A stretch of 64,000 nucleotides of DNA, taken from contig RFGH01000171.1 in assembly GCA_003696675.1 (NCBI GenBank), positions 1 to 64,000 of the forward strand, written 5' to 3'. The stretch's first letter is position 1, and each line of letters opens with the position of its first letter. Under the pieces are notes generated by a model. That model did not search any database and had not been told where the DNA came from. It worked only from the letters and a program-made list of their open reading frames with translations. This DNA comes from Planctomycetota bacterium. GTDB lineage: Bacteria; Planctomycetota; Phycisphaerae; Phycisphaerales; UBA1924. Below are positions 43,901-52,016 of this stretch, in pieces. Both the position numbers and the translations under genes were made by a program.

Positions 43901-44101
43901 GCCCAGCTCCGCGATCTGCATGGTCGGATCGAGAAGCGGATGGGCAATGCCGGCCAGCTCGACTCGTACACGAGCGCCCACCTGGGCGAGATCGCGGTGC
44001 GGATCGAGAAGGCCCTCGACGCCGCGTACATCTATAACACGGATGACATCGGCGGCGGCGGTTTCCCGATGTTCCTGTTCGGACGCGACGCGGAAGACTG
44101 A
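40997..44101 (+). CDS. Large secreted zinc-dependent metalloprotease (DUF4953/DUF5117 type)
   Basis: A 1034-residue exported protein with signal peptide MGNEWKRLVSPRALTGVVGALLGIGVMTSPVLA. The zinc site HEVGHTLGLRHNF is at about residue 616, an HExxHxxGxxH metzincin signature, followed by a Met-turn-like STSVMDYNGINIRMPG. The N-terminal half contains the DUF5117-like region (FYSVWINRKTNQMLAELPRG, FFAMTVSGGEIFAGLQAADMYTQWKRI). A charged linker, EEPKEEPKGEEKPKAPKQ, precedes the catalytic part. GGAG lies 7 bases before the ATG at 40997. It is a single-gene unit with its own terminator. Substrates are unknown, and a role in matrix or nutrient proteolysis is inferred. Confidence 0.88.
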   Translation: MGNEWKRLVSPRALTGVVGALLGIGVMTSPVLAQDDAVPEESLDLSQVAAMMGGRGGGAARSNDNLRPFKDVAEGFEPVISQDGAFYSVWINRKTNQMLAELPRGYERQNHFFAMTVSGGEIFAGLQAADMYTQWKRINDRMALVLPQISVRSTGDQESKDSVEMIFTDRVLLDVPVLSIGPSGQPVIDLDDLLVGNAGSFFAGSSRGLNRSLTTIKSVKVFPENIEVEIEGPVAGGVMKSFHYSISLIRGTPGFKPREADPRVGYFTTSYRDLGKFTRDETNQRYINRWHLEKADPKLKLSPPKQPIVYYVEHTVPIRYRRWVREGIEQWNDAFRKVGIDGAIEVRFQDKSSGAHMDKDPEDVRYNFIRWISNDVATAIGPSRVNPMTGEILDADVVLTDGWIRVFTYRWDELLGDLAVEGMSPQTLAWLERNPRWDPRLRLASPERRDQILIERQARGVTRYGGHALDTADPTLLGDNEFDGLLRTSQVSGMCRAASGKALDLAMMRMYLAAFDTAAAIEETVAARDEDKPKLDPETIEMIRKQLEENPALRAMVPADVLAMLEEPAAEEQAEEPKEEPKGEEKPKAPKQDPGELIDGVPEWFVGPMLAELVAHEVGHTLGLRHNFKGSSAYDLETINSDEFKGKKPWSTSVMDYNGINIRMPGYGAEQGDFSVIDIGPYDYWAIEFGYGNDPKKTLERVAEPELQYGTDEDTWGPDPTARRYDLGKDPLVWAENQMAFVRHLRERLLTDFVEDGDSWAKARRGYRITLGTQTQMLSMAANWVGSAYVYRDKKGDPNGRVPIDPVTADQQRKALSFVIENSFKDEAFGITPELLRHTTVDKWFDDAGYMDALADATIPIHDQVMGIQASAMSMILNPGTLQRVYDLELYSPADQDVLTLAEVMNTIRDAVWSELDTEASQKFTDRKPMISSLRRNLQREHVERLIDLSMNPSGFSAVDMPVRTLAVAQLRDLHGRIEKRMGNAGQLDSYTSAHLGEIAVRIEKALDAAYIYNTDDIGGGGFPMFLFGRDAED

Positions 44102-44129
44102 TCCGCTTCGCGTGAGAAGTCGATGAACA

Positions 44130-44160
44130 GGGGCGGGCTCCGGGAGCCCGCCCCTTTTTC
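44130..44160 (+). terminator. Intrinsic terminator of the metalloprotease gene
   Basis: GGGGCGGGCTC-CGG-GAGCCCGCCCC followed by TTTTTC. Confidence 0.9.
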
Positions 44161-44179
44161 GTAGGGTCGCCCCGGCACG

Positions 44180-45175
44180 ATGAACCACGCCAGCGCATCG
44201 CGGTACAAGCGGCTGCTGTCTCGGCTTCTGGCCGGGCTGGTGGTTGTGTGGTGGGGCTCGACCGCGTTCGGGCGCGGCTGGTTTCTTTTCGATGTGCTGG
44301 CCTCGTGGCAGGCTCAGATCCTGCCGATCGCCCTGTTGGGATGCGCGGGGTGTCTTCTGCTCCGCCGTCGCAGCGAGGCGGCGGCCGCGGCGCTGGCGTG
44401 CGGTTTGGCGGCCTGGCCCCTGGTTGCCGGTCGCCCGCTGACACTCCCCCGCACGGATCTGGACTCGGCCCCGGTCGCGGGCGCGGTGCGGATCGTCAGT
44501 CTGAACATCGATCCGCGGAACCCGGAGTGGCTTGCAGACTTGCGGCGTGTGTGGTCGTGGCAGCCCGACATCGTGGTGCTGATCGAGTCATCCCCCGAGA
44601 TGTGGCGGGCGATCGTCCGCAACGGGCTGCTGGACGGGACCGAGTGGCTCTATCACGAGCGCCGGGCGTGGGTCGGCGACATGACTTCCCCGTGCTTTGT
44701 GCTTTCACGCTGGCCCTTGGAACGGCTCGATCCCGGTCCGACCCCGGACGCGGAACGGGATGTGCTGCTGGCCCGGGTGGAGCGCCCGGAGGGGGCGTTT
44801 GTCATTTCGGCGGTTCACCCGCACTCGCCGCGGTCGCTGGAGCGGTGGGTCCGGGGAAACGCGCAGATTCGCACGACGGCGCAGTGTTTTTCCTTTGCTC
44901 TGAAGGGCGAGACCGAACCGTTGGTGGTCGGGGCCGATCTCAACTCCGGCCCGGCGGGGTGGCGTGGCTCGGCGATGCGGGCGGCGGGGCTGAGCATGTG
45001 CAAGCCGGTTCTGGGAGGCTGGGGCAGTTTTCCGTCCGGAGTGCCGGGGGCGCTGCGGGTTCAGCTCGATGATGTGTGGGTGTCCGATGGTGCCCGCCCG
45101 GTCGCCTGGGCGAGTGTCGAGGGGCTCGGCAGCGATCACTGTGCCGTGGTGGTCGATGTGGTCTTCGAGCGTTGA
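44180..45175 (+). CDS. Membrane-anchored endonuclease/exonuclease/phosphatase-fold protein
   Basis: A 331-residue protein with two or three N-terminal helices (LLAGLVVVWWGSTAFGRGWFLFDVLA, QILPIALLGCAGCLLL, AALACGLAAWPLVAG) and an EEP-fold domain: VRIVSLNIDPRN, QPDIVVLIESS, AVHPHSPRS, VVGADLNSGPAG, and the catalytic GSDHCAVVVDV at the end. It is a shorter relative of the product at 33260. The substrate is unknown. The start codon at 44180 follows the metalloprotease terminator closely. Its last 40 bases overlap the convergent flippase gene. Confidence 0.78.
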   Translation: MNHASASRYKRLLSRLLAGLVVVWWGSTAFGRGWFLFDVLASWQAQILPIALLGCAGCLLLRRRSEAAAAALACGLAAWPLVAGRPLTLPRTDLDSAPVAGAVRIVSLNIDPRNPEWLADLRRVWSWQPDIVVLIESSPEMWRAIVRNGLLDGTEWLYHERRAWVGDMTSPCFVLSRWPLERLDPGPTPDAERDVLLARVERPEGAFVISAVHPHSPRSLERWVRGNAQIRTTAQCFSFALKGETEPLVVGADLNSGPAGWRGSAMRAAGLSMCKPVLGGWGSFPSGVPGALRVQLDDVWVSDGARPVAWASVEGLGSDHCAVVVDVVFER

Positions 45176-46812
45176 AAGCGTGCGGGCACGAGCCGGAGCA
45201 GGCGCTGCCGGTCGTCCGCCCGCAGGGCCACGGCGAAGATCGCGCCCATCGTGACCGTGCCGAACACCGCCATCGACCCGAGCAGCGGGATGGGACGCAT
45301 GGCGTTTCCGAGCGCCTCGGACGGTCCGGTGCCGAAGCCGAGGGAGGTCGCGTCTCCGGTCGCGAAGAGGACGCCGAGACCCGCTGCCGCACCGATGGCG
45401 ACCGCGAGCAGTGGGCGGGTGAACGAGCCGAGCAGGCCGGCCGGGCTGAGGTGCAGGCACTTGGCTGCGACGATGGGGATGCCGAAGAGGTGCAGCCCGC
45501 AGAACACGGCGGTGAAGGAGATCGCCGGGCCGATGGCGACCAGGTGGTCTGGAAGGACGAACATCAGGACCAGCCCCGCCAGGGGCGCGATTGCACCGCC
45601 CGTAATGACAAGCGGCGCGTAGGAGCGCACAAACCCTGCCCCATAGAGAACGATGACCCAGGTGTCGGAAATGGCCCGGGCGGCGAGTGCGGCGGCGAGG
45701 ACGCGGGTCATGAGCACCGCGTCGGGCATGACCGCGGCGTAATCCTCGACCTGCCCGCCCACCCAGAGGTGGAGGATCGGATAGGCATACAGGAACACGC
45801 CCATGCCCGCAGGGAGGGCGACCACGGAGGTGAGCCGGGTCTGGATGTTGACCAGCCGCTGGAGTTTGGCGCGGGCTTCGTCGCCGCCTTCCTTGGCAAG
45901 CCGGGCGCTGACGGCGTCGGAGCCGAACTGCATGCCCGTGGTGGCCATGCGGATGTAGGCGACCAGGCGGAAGCCCACGCCCCAGGCGGCGTTGGCGAGC
46001 GGGCCGAGCACTAGGTTGAGGAGCACGGGGGGGATCTGCTCGTGCAGGTTCATCGCGATCTGCACGCCGGAGTTCCAGGAGAAGGTGCCCATGACCTCGC
46101 GGATCGCGCCGGGTTCGGGTCGGCGGAAGGTGGGCATCAGGCGTCGGTCGCGGGCGATCAGGTCGATCATGCCCGCCAGATAGACGAGGATGGAAAGGCC
46201 CGACCAGACCACGCCGAGCCACAGGAGGCCCGAGGCCGGGTCCTCGATGCGCAGACCCCACCCGAGCAGCAGCACCGCGACGAGCTGCGTCGCCCGCAGC
46301 GTCACGAACCAGACCGAATAGGCGACGAAGCGCTCGACGACGAGATACATGTTCAGCGTCGGGCTGAACAGGATCATCGCGGCGGTCTGCACGCCCTGGG
46401 CCACCACAAACCAGACGGTCGCGGTCAGCATGCCGTCCGGGATTTTGAACAGCGGCAGCGTGGCGATCACCGCGCCGAAGGTCAGGGCGGTCAGGATGGC
46501 GAAGATCAGTGAGAGGCGGTACAGGGCGGCAAAGGCTCTGCGGAAGGGCTGGTCGCCGGCGTGGTAGGCGCTGCCCAGCTCGCGGACGAGCGACTGCTGC
46601 ATGATCTGCCGGAAGATGGCCGCCAGCCCGATGTTCGCGCCGAGCAGGGCGACCAGCCCGAAGGCTTCGTCACCGAGCCATCGGAACATGAGGGGCACGA
46701 CGAGGATGCCGATGGTCAGGGTGCTGCCGAGGCGTGCGTAGTTGGCGAAGATGCGGACGGCGTGGCCGCGGAGTTCGGACTTCGGGGCCTGTGCGGCGGG
46801 GGGGTTAGACAT
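45136..46812 (-). CDS. Polysaccharide flippase, Wzx/MATE-like
   Basis: A 558-residue protein with about fourteen helices, of the oligosaccharide flippase type that moves lipid-linked repeat units across the inner membrane. Characteristic are the N-terminal RIFANYARLGSTLTIGILVVPLMFRWLGDEAFGLVALLGANIGLAAIFRQI and the central GPLANAAWGVGFRLVAYIRMATTGMQFGSDAVSARLAKEGGDEARAKLQRLVNIQTRLTSVVALPAG. The ATG at 46812 overlaps the polymerase stop by 8 bases. It is the last gene of the ten-gene overlapping operon. The C-terminus overlaps the convergent EEP gene by 40 bases. Confidence 0.87.
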   Translation of the reverse strand: MSNPPAAQAPKSELRGHAVRIFANYARLGSTLTIGILVVPLMFRWLGDEAFGLVALLGANIGLAAIFRQIMQQSLVRELGSAYHAGDQPFRRAFAALYRLSLIFAILTALTFGAVIATLPLFKIPDGMLTATVWFVVAQGVQTAAMILFSPTLNMYLVVERFVAYSVWFVTLRATQLVAVLLLGWGLRIEDPASGLLWLGVVWSGLSILVYLAGMIDLIARDRRLMPTFRRPEPGAIREVMGTFSWNSGVQIAMNLHEQIPPVLLNLVLGPLANAAWGVGFRLVAYIRMATTGMQFGSDAVSARLAKEGGDEARAKLQRLVNIQTRLTSVVALPAGMGVFLYAYPILHLWVGGQVEDYAAVMPDAVLMTRVLAAALAARAISDTWVIVLYGAGFVRSYAPLVITGGAIAPLAGLVLMFVLPDHLVAIGPAISFTAVFCGLHLFGIPIVAAKCLHLSPAGLLGSFTRPLLAVAIGAAAGLGVLFATGDATSLGFGTGPSEALGNAMRPIPLLGSMAVFGTVTMGAIFAVALRADDRQRLLRLVPARFQRSKTTSTTTAQ

Positions 46813-48190
46813 ACGGCTCTTCTTGGGAGTGTTCGTAGGTTGCCTCTTCGTACTCCTGGTATTCATCGCCCTCCCACTCGGCATCCCGTTTGATGAAGCC
46901 GAGGGTCTTGAGCACCCAGGCCAGGCTTTGCATGATGACAAACGCGCCGATGATGTTGATCATGCCGATGAAGAAGAAGGTGCCCAGCTCGCCGCGGGGC
47001 ATGCCGATGAACTGCCCGATGGCGGCGCCCATCGGGAGCACGATGAAGGGATCATCGGCGTACCATGCGGCGAGGCGGTCGAGGACGCGGATGAGGGCAC
47101 CGAGGAACAGTGGGTACATCCACAGCGCGAGCCAGGGGTTGTCATTCTCGACATGGCCGATGATGCCCGGGCCGATGTTGTAGTTGTCCGGGCGCTTGGC
47201 GATGTGCACTTCCTGCTGGGGCATGGTGAGGGCGAGGGCGGTGGGTTTATTGGGCCAGATCGCCCGGGGAACTGGCATGAGAAGGACCATGCGGACCGAG
47301 TGGAGCGTGTCGTACTCCTTGGATTCGGGGCGGGATTCGATCAGCCACATGCTGGCCATGCCGGCCGCCTGACCCGACAGGACATCCGCGAGCCCGTCGC
47401 TGAGCTTGGCTTCGCGCAGAGACATAATATTTTCTATGATGCCGCGATCGCGGAACTCGGGCGAGCGGACAGAGGTCACGGCAAAGATGAGGACCACGCC
47501 GGCCGCTGCCAGAGCGGTCAGACGCATCGTCATCTTGGCGGGCGGCAGCGCCCGCCAGCGTGCGAAGTAGGCAGCCCACATCACGGCAACGATCACACCC
47601 AGCAGGTCGCGGCGGCCGAAGTTTTGATAGAAAGTCAGCGCCATGCAGAAAAGGATGATCGCGGAGGAAGGGATCAAGTAGACCGGATTAGCCAGGCGCG
47701 GGGCAGCTACCCAGGATGCAAGTCCCGCGCCGACTGCGTACAGACCAAACGCAAGATAGCCCATGCCGGGTCCAATGATCGGGACTCGGTTGAGCACGAA
47801 CTGACAGAAGAGACCCGCCGGGATGGTGGACACGGCGATGACCAGCAGGTTGAAAGGCGCCATCCGGAAGGTCCCGGACTTGCGACGCCCGATGAAACGG
47901 TCGACCGGGCCGGTCATCATCCGCCCCGCGATGAAGAAAAGAATCAGGAAGATCGTCAGTTTGCCCGCGAACGCGACAGCCGATCCGGCCATGTCCGCCG
48001 GGATGAACTCGCCCGCTGCGTTGTCTCCGAGGGTGTAGGCCGTGCCCGTTACCTGGAAGATCAGCATGCCGAGCAGGAAGAAGTTCCGCAAGGAGATCAG
48101 TTCCTCATACCGGGTAAAGCCGTCGCGCAGGATGATCCACACGATCACCGCGGCGACCAGAAGCAGATAGAGGGTGACCAGTGTGATCAT
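46805..48190 (-). CDS. O-antigen/exopolysaccharide polymerase, Wzy-like
   Basis: A 461-residue membrane protein with ten or more helices and one large periplasmic loop. The loop segment EYDTLHSVRMVLLMPVPRAIWPNKPTALA contains the P-R-x-x-W-P-x-K-P pattern seen in oligosaccharide repeat-unit polymerases. The position, between a sulfotransferase and the flippase, supports the call, since Wzy proteins conserve little sequence. It ends in a cytoplasmic acidic tail, WEGDEYQEYEEATYEHSQEEPYV. The ATG at 48190 overlaps the previous stop by four bases. Confidence 0.78.
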   Translation of the reverse strand: MITLVTLYLLLVAAVIVWIILRDGFTRYEELISLRNFFLLGMLIFQVTGTAYTLGDNAAGEFIPADMAGSAVAFAGKLTIFLILFFIAGRMMTGPVDRFIGRRKSGTFRMAPFNLLVIAVSTIPAGLFCQFVLNRVPIIGPGMGYLAFGLYAVGAGLASWVAAPRLANPVYLIPSSAIILFCMALTFYQNFGRRDLLGVIVAVMWAAYFARWRALPPAKMTMRLTALAAAGVVLIFAVTSVRSPEFRDRGIIENIMSLREAKLSDGLADVLSGQAAGMASMWLIESRPESKEYDTLHSVRMVLLMPVPRAIWPNKPTALALTMPQQEVHIAKRPDNYNIGPGIIGHVENDNPWLALWMYPLFLGALIRVLDRLAAWYADDPFIVLPMGAAIGQFIGMPRGELGTFFFIGMINIIGAFVIMQSLAWVLKTLGFIKRDAEWEGDEYQEYEEATYEHSQEEPYV

Positions 48191-49023
48191 GCGGTTTTCC
48201 CTGTCGCTTCGGGTGCTTGGGGGCAGGCTCCCCAGGTCTTCCAGTCCTTGGACTGTTCGTAGCCGAGCCGAACGAGCGTCTCGCCGGCGAGATCGGCGAA
48301 GACTTGGCGGGCCTCATCGCTGAAGTGGTTCACCCAGTCTCCCACAACACCTTTGCGGATGAAGGACCCGCGGTCTTCCTCGCCCGGCGCACGCCCGGCC
48401 GCCCGTTCCATGCTGTGCCCGCTGACGGCCCGCTCCACACGCCACGCCTCGGGTTGGACGCCGTGGGCTTCGGCGATGCGGGTCATCTCGGCGATGCAAT
48501 CGGTCCGCAACGCCTCGTAGCGTGTGTAGACCGTGTGGGGACGATCCCACCACTCGTTGTTGTAGTGTTGCCAGCTCGAGGGGGCGCCCAGCGGGTTTTT
48601 GCTCAGGTGCTCGATGAACCTTGGCAGGTGCGTGCGAATGTCGTTGAGATCAGCATCCGGACCGTAGAGCTTGTCGAGCGTGATCCCGAATCCTCGTTCG
48701 ACCGGATTGTGCCGCTCGCGGACGAAGTGGAAGTAGAACGAGACCATGACATCCCGCCCGTCCCGGACGAGGAAGGTGACATTGCGGTATCCCTTGTGGT
48801 AGGCCCAGTGGCCGTGGACGACCGAGGGCATCGCGACGGGCATGGAGGCGTACTGGGCGAAGGGAAGCTGAAGCGTGTCGGCGAGCATGCGGCACAGCCA
48901 GGTCCCGCCGCATTTGGGGTACTCGAGAACCGGATGGATCTGGAAGAGATCAGCATAGCGCCGGCAGATCAGACGGGTGACATGGTTCGACACGCGGCGC
49001 ATCATGAAGGGAACAGAGGACAT
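48187..49023 (-). CDS. Sulfotransferase (PAPS-dependent)
   Basis: A 278-residue cytosolic-type sulfotransferase. The 5'-phosphosulfate loop is LEYPKCGGTWLCRMLADT (about residues 33-50), the 3'-phosphate site is FLVRDGRDVMVSFYFHF (about 84-100) and the C-terminal GSFIRKGVVGDWVNHFS is the RKGxxGDW PAPS-binding motif. It would add sulfate from PAPS to a hydroxyl or amine, most likely on an exopolysaccharide sugar given its neighbours. The ATG at 49023 overlaps the previous stop as TGATG. No PAPS synthesis genes are in the window. Confidence 0.9.
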   Translation of the reverse strand: MSSVPFMMRRVSNHVTRLICRRYADLFQIHPVLEYPKCGGTWLCRMLADTLQLPFAQYASMPVAMPSVVHGHWAYHKGYRNVTFLVRDGRDVMVSFYFHFVRERHNPVERGFGITLDKLYGPDADLNDIRTHLPRFIEHLSKNPLGAPSSWQHYNNEWWDRPHTVYTRYEALRTDCIAEMTRIAEAHGVQPEAWRVERAVSGHSMERAAGRAPGEEDRGSFIRKGVVGDWVNHFSDEARQVFADLAGETLVRLGYEQSKDWKTWGACPQAPEATGKTA

Positions 49024-50189
49024 CAGCGTGCTCCCTTCCCGGCCGCATCGGCGTAGAGGCGCAGGTACGAATCCCGGACGACATCCGGCGCAAGGTGTTC
49101 GAATACCCACGAACGCCCCCGTGCGCCGCGTTCACCCAGTGCGACGCGGTCGGCCAGCAAACTGGCGAGGTACTCCGCGAAACTCTCGGGCGTGTTGTCG
49201 GCGATGATCCCGGCCCCGGAGGCTTCCAGCTCGGGCCAGGTGTCCGTTCCCTTGGTGGTCAGGACGGGCGTTCCGGCTGCCAGAGACTCGAAGTACACGA
49301 AACCGAAGTTCTCCTGGCTCGTCGGCAGAGCGAAGATGTCGGCCAGGCGGAGCAGGGCGACCTTCGGCTCACCGCTGGCGAACCCGACGAAGCGGGTGTG
49401 CTTCATCACGCCGAGTTCGTCCGCCATGCGGCGCATCTGTTCGGGATAGTCCCCCTCGCCCGTGCCCGCGATGACGAGCTGGTGCGCGACACCCCGGGCG
49501 TCCAGCAGAGCCGATGCACGCAGAAGTCGGTCGAGGCCCTTCTTGTAGTGAATCCGGCTGAGGAACAGCACGATCGGCACCGAGGGGTCTAGGCCGTCGA
49601 ACGCCCGGAGTGCGACACCGCTATCGGGCAGGGTGCGATACGGCTCCAGATCGAGCGGCAACGGGGCCACCACGCCCTTGCGTGGATCGAACCATTTGGA
49701 CGCTTGCTCGAGTTCGGCCTGCGCTGTGCAATGCAGGGCGCTGGCATGACGCATCAACCCGCGGTTGAAGGTCCTGAGAAAGAGCACCTTCTTGAGCCGG
49801 CGTTGCGCCATGCACCAGTCGTCGAGCATGCCGTGGACGCTGAGAACATAAGGGACGCGCAGCTTGCGGCAGATCGCCGCGACCTGAATGTTCGCGCCGC
49901 TCCACATGGAGTGGAGGTGGACAACATCGTGGGCTCGAACCAGCGCCTCGGTCGTCGCCAGTTGCTCCGGACCGAGCCGGTCCGCGGATCGTCCGGGGCC
50001 TTCGAGCAGGCGGACTTCGATGCCCGGCACAGAGCCTTTCTGCCAGCCATCGGGAACCGCGCTCGCGTCAGCGGTCGCGAGCGTCGTGGCCAGATCGGGG
50101 CCCACCGTGCAGGCGCACAGGTCGAGTACCGCCTTGACGACGCCCCCGTCCTCCGCTCGCATGGTTCGCTTGAAATGAAGAATCTTCAT
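49023..50189 (-). CDS. Glycosyltransferase family 4
   Basis: A 388-residue GT-B-fold glycosyltransferase. The N-terminal domain has MKILHFKRTMRAEDGGVVKAVLDL and DVVHLHSMWSGANIQVAAICRKLRVPYVLSVHGMLDDW; the C-terminal donor domain has PIVLFLSRIHYKKGLDRLLRA, HQLVIAGTGEGDY and ALPTSQENFGFVYFESLAAGTPVLTTKGT with the E-x7-E motif. It would add one sugar during assembly of the repeat unit on the cytoplasmic membrane face. Donor and linkage cannot be read from sequence. The ATG at 50189 overlaps the previous stop (ATGA). Confidence 0.92.
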   Translation of the reverse strand: MKILHFKRTMRAEDGGVVKAVLDLCACTVGPDLATTLATADASAVPDGWQKGSVPGIEVRLLEGPGRSADRLGPEQLATTEALVRAHDVVHLHSMWSGANIQVAAICRKLRVPYVLSVHGMLDDWCMAQRRLKKVLFLRTFNRGLMRHASALHCTAQAELEQASKWFDPRKGVVAPLPLDLEPYRTLPDSGVALRAFDGLDPSVPIVLFLSRIHYKKGLDRLLRASALLDARGVAHQLVIAGTGEGDYPEQMRRMADELGVMKHTRFVGFASGEPKVALLRLADIFALPTSQENFGFVYFESLAAGTPVLTTKGTDTWPELEASGAGIIADNTPESFAEYLASLLADRVALGERGARGRSWVFEHLAPDVVRDSYLRLYADAAGKGAR

Positions 50190-51157
50190 GCGGCCCGGGC
50201 CTTCCCGGCGAAGCCGTAACGGTCCTGAAACCCATTGAACGCATCCGCGAGGGACTGTGGTAGAACGAGGTCTGCCGCAGGTGCCCGGTTCTCCCGCTCG
50301 ATGGTCGCTGCCGCACGGTCGAGCCAAGCCCCCGATGGATCCAGCCCAAAGTGGGCGGCGATGCGTCCGATGTGCGTGGCGGGGTCGCCGGTGAGCTCTG
50401 TCAGTGTCAGCTCGAGCAGTCGGTCACCTAAGACAGACCGCCAGCGGTCCACCTCGGAGAGGCTCACGATCCATTCGTAGGCGCCGCGTTGCAGGTGACT
50501 TTCCAGCAAATGCGTGCATCCGACTCCGTACCCGCGTCGCTCGCCCTGCTCGGCCAGGGAATGCCACTTGATCATGTCTTCGCCCCACCACTGGTGGTAG
50601 TTGGGGCGCGTCGCCAGTCGATAGGTCGGGCGCAGCACGATGCGTTCGATCGATGCGGCGACGGCCAGCCCGTTCCGCACGATATGCACATATCGTGCGT
50701 CGTCCTCGAGCTGCTCGATCCACCCGATGCGGCAGGCGTTGATCGGCGTCTTCTCGATCACGCAGTCGTGCCGCCGGGGGTGGCCCGCGGCCCCGATGAG
50801 CCGGCGGTAGACCTCCCGCTGCGCGGGGTCGGCGTGCTCGGCGTCCATGATCACGAGCTTGTCCCTCGCCGGGGAATGAAACGCGGTCATGTCCGCGCGT
50901 GTGTCAATCCGTTCCCACAGGTGATACGGCTCATAGACGAAACAGGCGCGTGGATGCTTAGCGAGCGCCCGCGCGAGGATGGTTGTGCCCGATCGTCCGC
51001 AGCCCACGATGTAGCGCACCGGAAGCACGCGGGCCGCGGACACAGGGCGCGCCGCCCGGATGCGGGCCGAGCGTCGCAGTGCCGCGTATTTGCCCCAGCG
51101 CACCACGCGCAGCGACATCCGCCGGATGAGACCGAACTCGTCCTCAGGTCGGCCCAT
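50186..51157 (-). CDS. Sulfotransferase-family protein
   Basis: A 323-residue P-loop sulfotransferase. The phosphosulfate-binding loop is VRYIVGCGRSGTTILARALAKHP and the 3'-phosphate region is ARYVHIVRNGLAVAASIERI. A conserved EKTPINACRIGWIEQLEDDARY precedes it, as in the Sulfotransfer_3 and heparan-type branch. It differs from the other sulfotransferase at 48187, so the polymer may be sulfated at two positions. The ATG at 51157 lies 14 bases inside the upstream GT2 gene. A role on the exopolysaccharide is inferred from the operon. Confidence 0.85.
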   Translation of the reverse strand: MGRPEDEFGLIRRMSLRVVRWGKYAALRRSARIRAARPVSAARVLPVRYIVGCGRSGTTILARALAKHPRACFVYEPYHLWERIDTRADMTAFHSPARDKLVIMDAEHADPAQREVYRRLIGAAGHPRRHDCVIEKTPINACRIGWIEQLEDDARYVHIVRNGLAVAASIERIVLRPTYRLATRPNYHQWWGEDMIKWHSLAEQGERRGYGVGCTHLLESHLQRGAYEWIVSLSEVDRWRSVLGDRLLELTLTELTGDPATHIGRIAAHFGLDPSGAWLDRAAATIERENRAPAADLVLPQSLADAFNGFQDRYGFAGKARAA

Positions 51158-52016
51158 GCTCTCCCCTGTCGGCGGCGGTCAGGTCGGGTCGGCGCAGCTC
51201 GCGCACTTTCAGAACGATCATGTATTCATAGATAGATTGCAGCGTGCAGTAGGTCAATCCCGCTCGGCCATCGAGGAAGCCGAGGTTGACGAAGTACATG
51301 AAGAAGAACTTGACGAACGGCCGGAACGGCAGGCGGAAGGAGATGTTCTTGAGTTCCAGACGGCGTGTGTTGGGGTCGGATGACAGCACCCTGCTGAGCC
51401 GCACGGGTTGCTCGTTGAACGCCCGGATGTTCTCCGCCGCCTCGTAGCTCGAATAGCGGTTGTGCCGGTCGAACCACTCGCGGATGCCCTTGGAGAAGTT
51501 GTAGTGGATGAAGTGGTTGCGGAGATAACCGACCCGCCCATCCACCACGGGCGTGGGGTTTGCAAGGCGTTCGAAGCGGATGTAGGGCGGCTGGAAGAAC
51601 CGCATGATGTTTCCCGGGGGCATCGCGTGACGGATCCACCGGCCTCGGAAGATGTTCCGCCTGCCGCAGTAGTACGCCACGGGGTCCTGCTCGCGGGTCG
51701 CGGCCCCGGACTCCCACCGCGCGGCGATCTGCTCGATCTCGGCCTTGAGTTCGGGTGTCATCCGCTCGTCGGCGTCCAGATAGAACACCCAGCGGTGCTT
51801 GAACTCGATGTTCTGCATCGCCCAGGTCTGGTGCGGGCCGCGCCCGTCGAAGGCCCGCTCGAACCAACGGCAGCCCCGCGACTCGGCGATCTGCTTCGTG
51901 CCGTCGGTCGAGAGCGAGTCGAGCACGACGATATCGTCAAAGCCCGCGAGCGAATCGAGAAGCCCAGGGAGGTTCTGCTCTTCGTTGAGGGTCTGGATGA
52001 GGATCGACACGCTCAC
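51144..52016 (-). CDS. Glycosyltransferase family 2, WaaE/LgtF-like
   Basis: A 290-residue GT-A-fold transferase. It begins SVSILIQTLNEEQNLPGLLDSLAGFDDIVVLDSLSTDGT, the nucleotide-binding start of GT2, and has the metal-binding FYLDADERMTPEL, then a membrane-associated C-terminal segment LPFRPFVKFFFMYFVNLGFLDGRAGLTYCTLQSIYEYMIVLK. The layout is that of the WaaE/LgtF group, which adds glucose or heptose-linked sugars in lipopolysaccharide cores. The start is GTG at 52016, overlapping the previous stop (GTGA). Confidence 0.92.
   Translation of the reverse strand: MSVSILIQTLNEEQNLPGLLDSLAGFDDIVVLDSLSTDGTKQIAESRGCRWFERAFDGRGPHQTWAMQNIEFKHRWVFYLDADERMTPELKAEIEQIAARWESGAATREQDPVAYYCGRRNIFRGRWIRHAMPPGNIMRFFQPPYIRFERLANPTPVVDGRVGYLRNHFIHYNFSKGIREWFDRHNRYSSYEAAENIRAFNEQPVRLSRVLSSDPNTRRLELKNISFRLPFRPFVKFFFMYFVNLGFLDGRAGLTYCTLQSIYEYMIVLKVRELRRPDLTAADRGEHGPT

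Noticed and set aside
40586-44188. 1200-residue minus-strand ORF opposite the metalloprotease gene
   Set aside because: His/Arg/Val-rich shadow; the plus-strand protein has an intact HExxHxxGxxH zinc site and a signal peptide.
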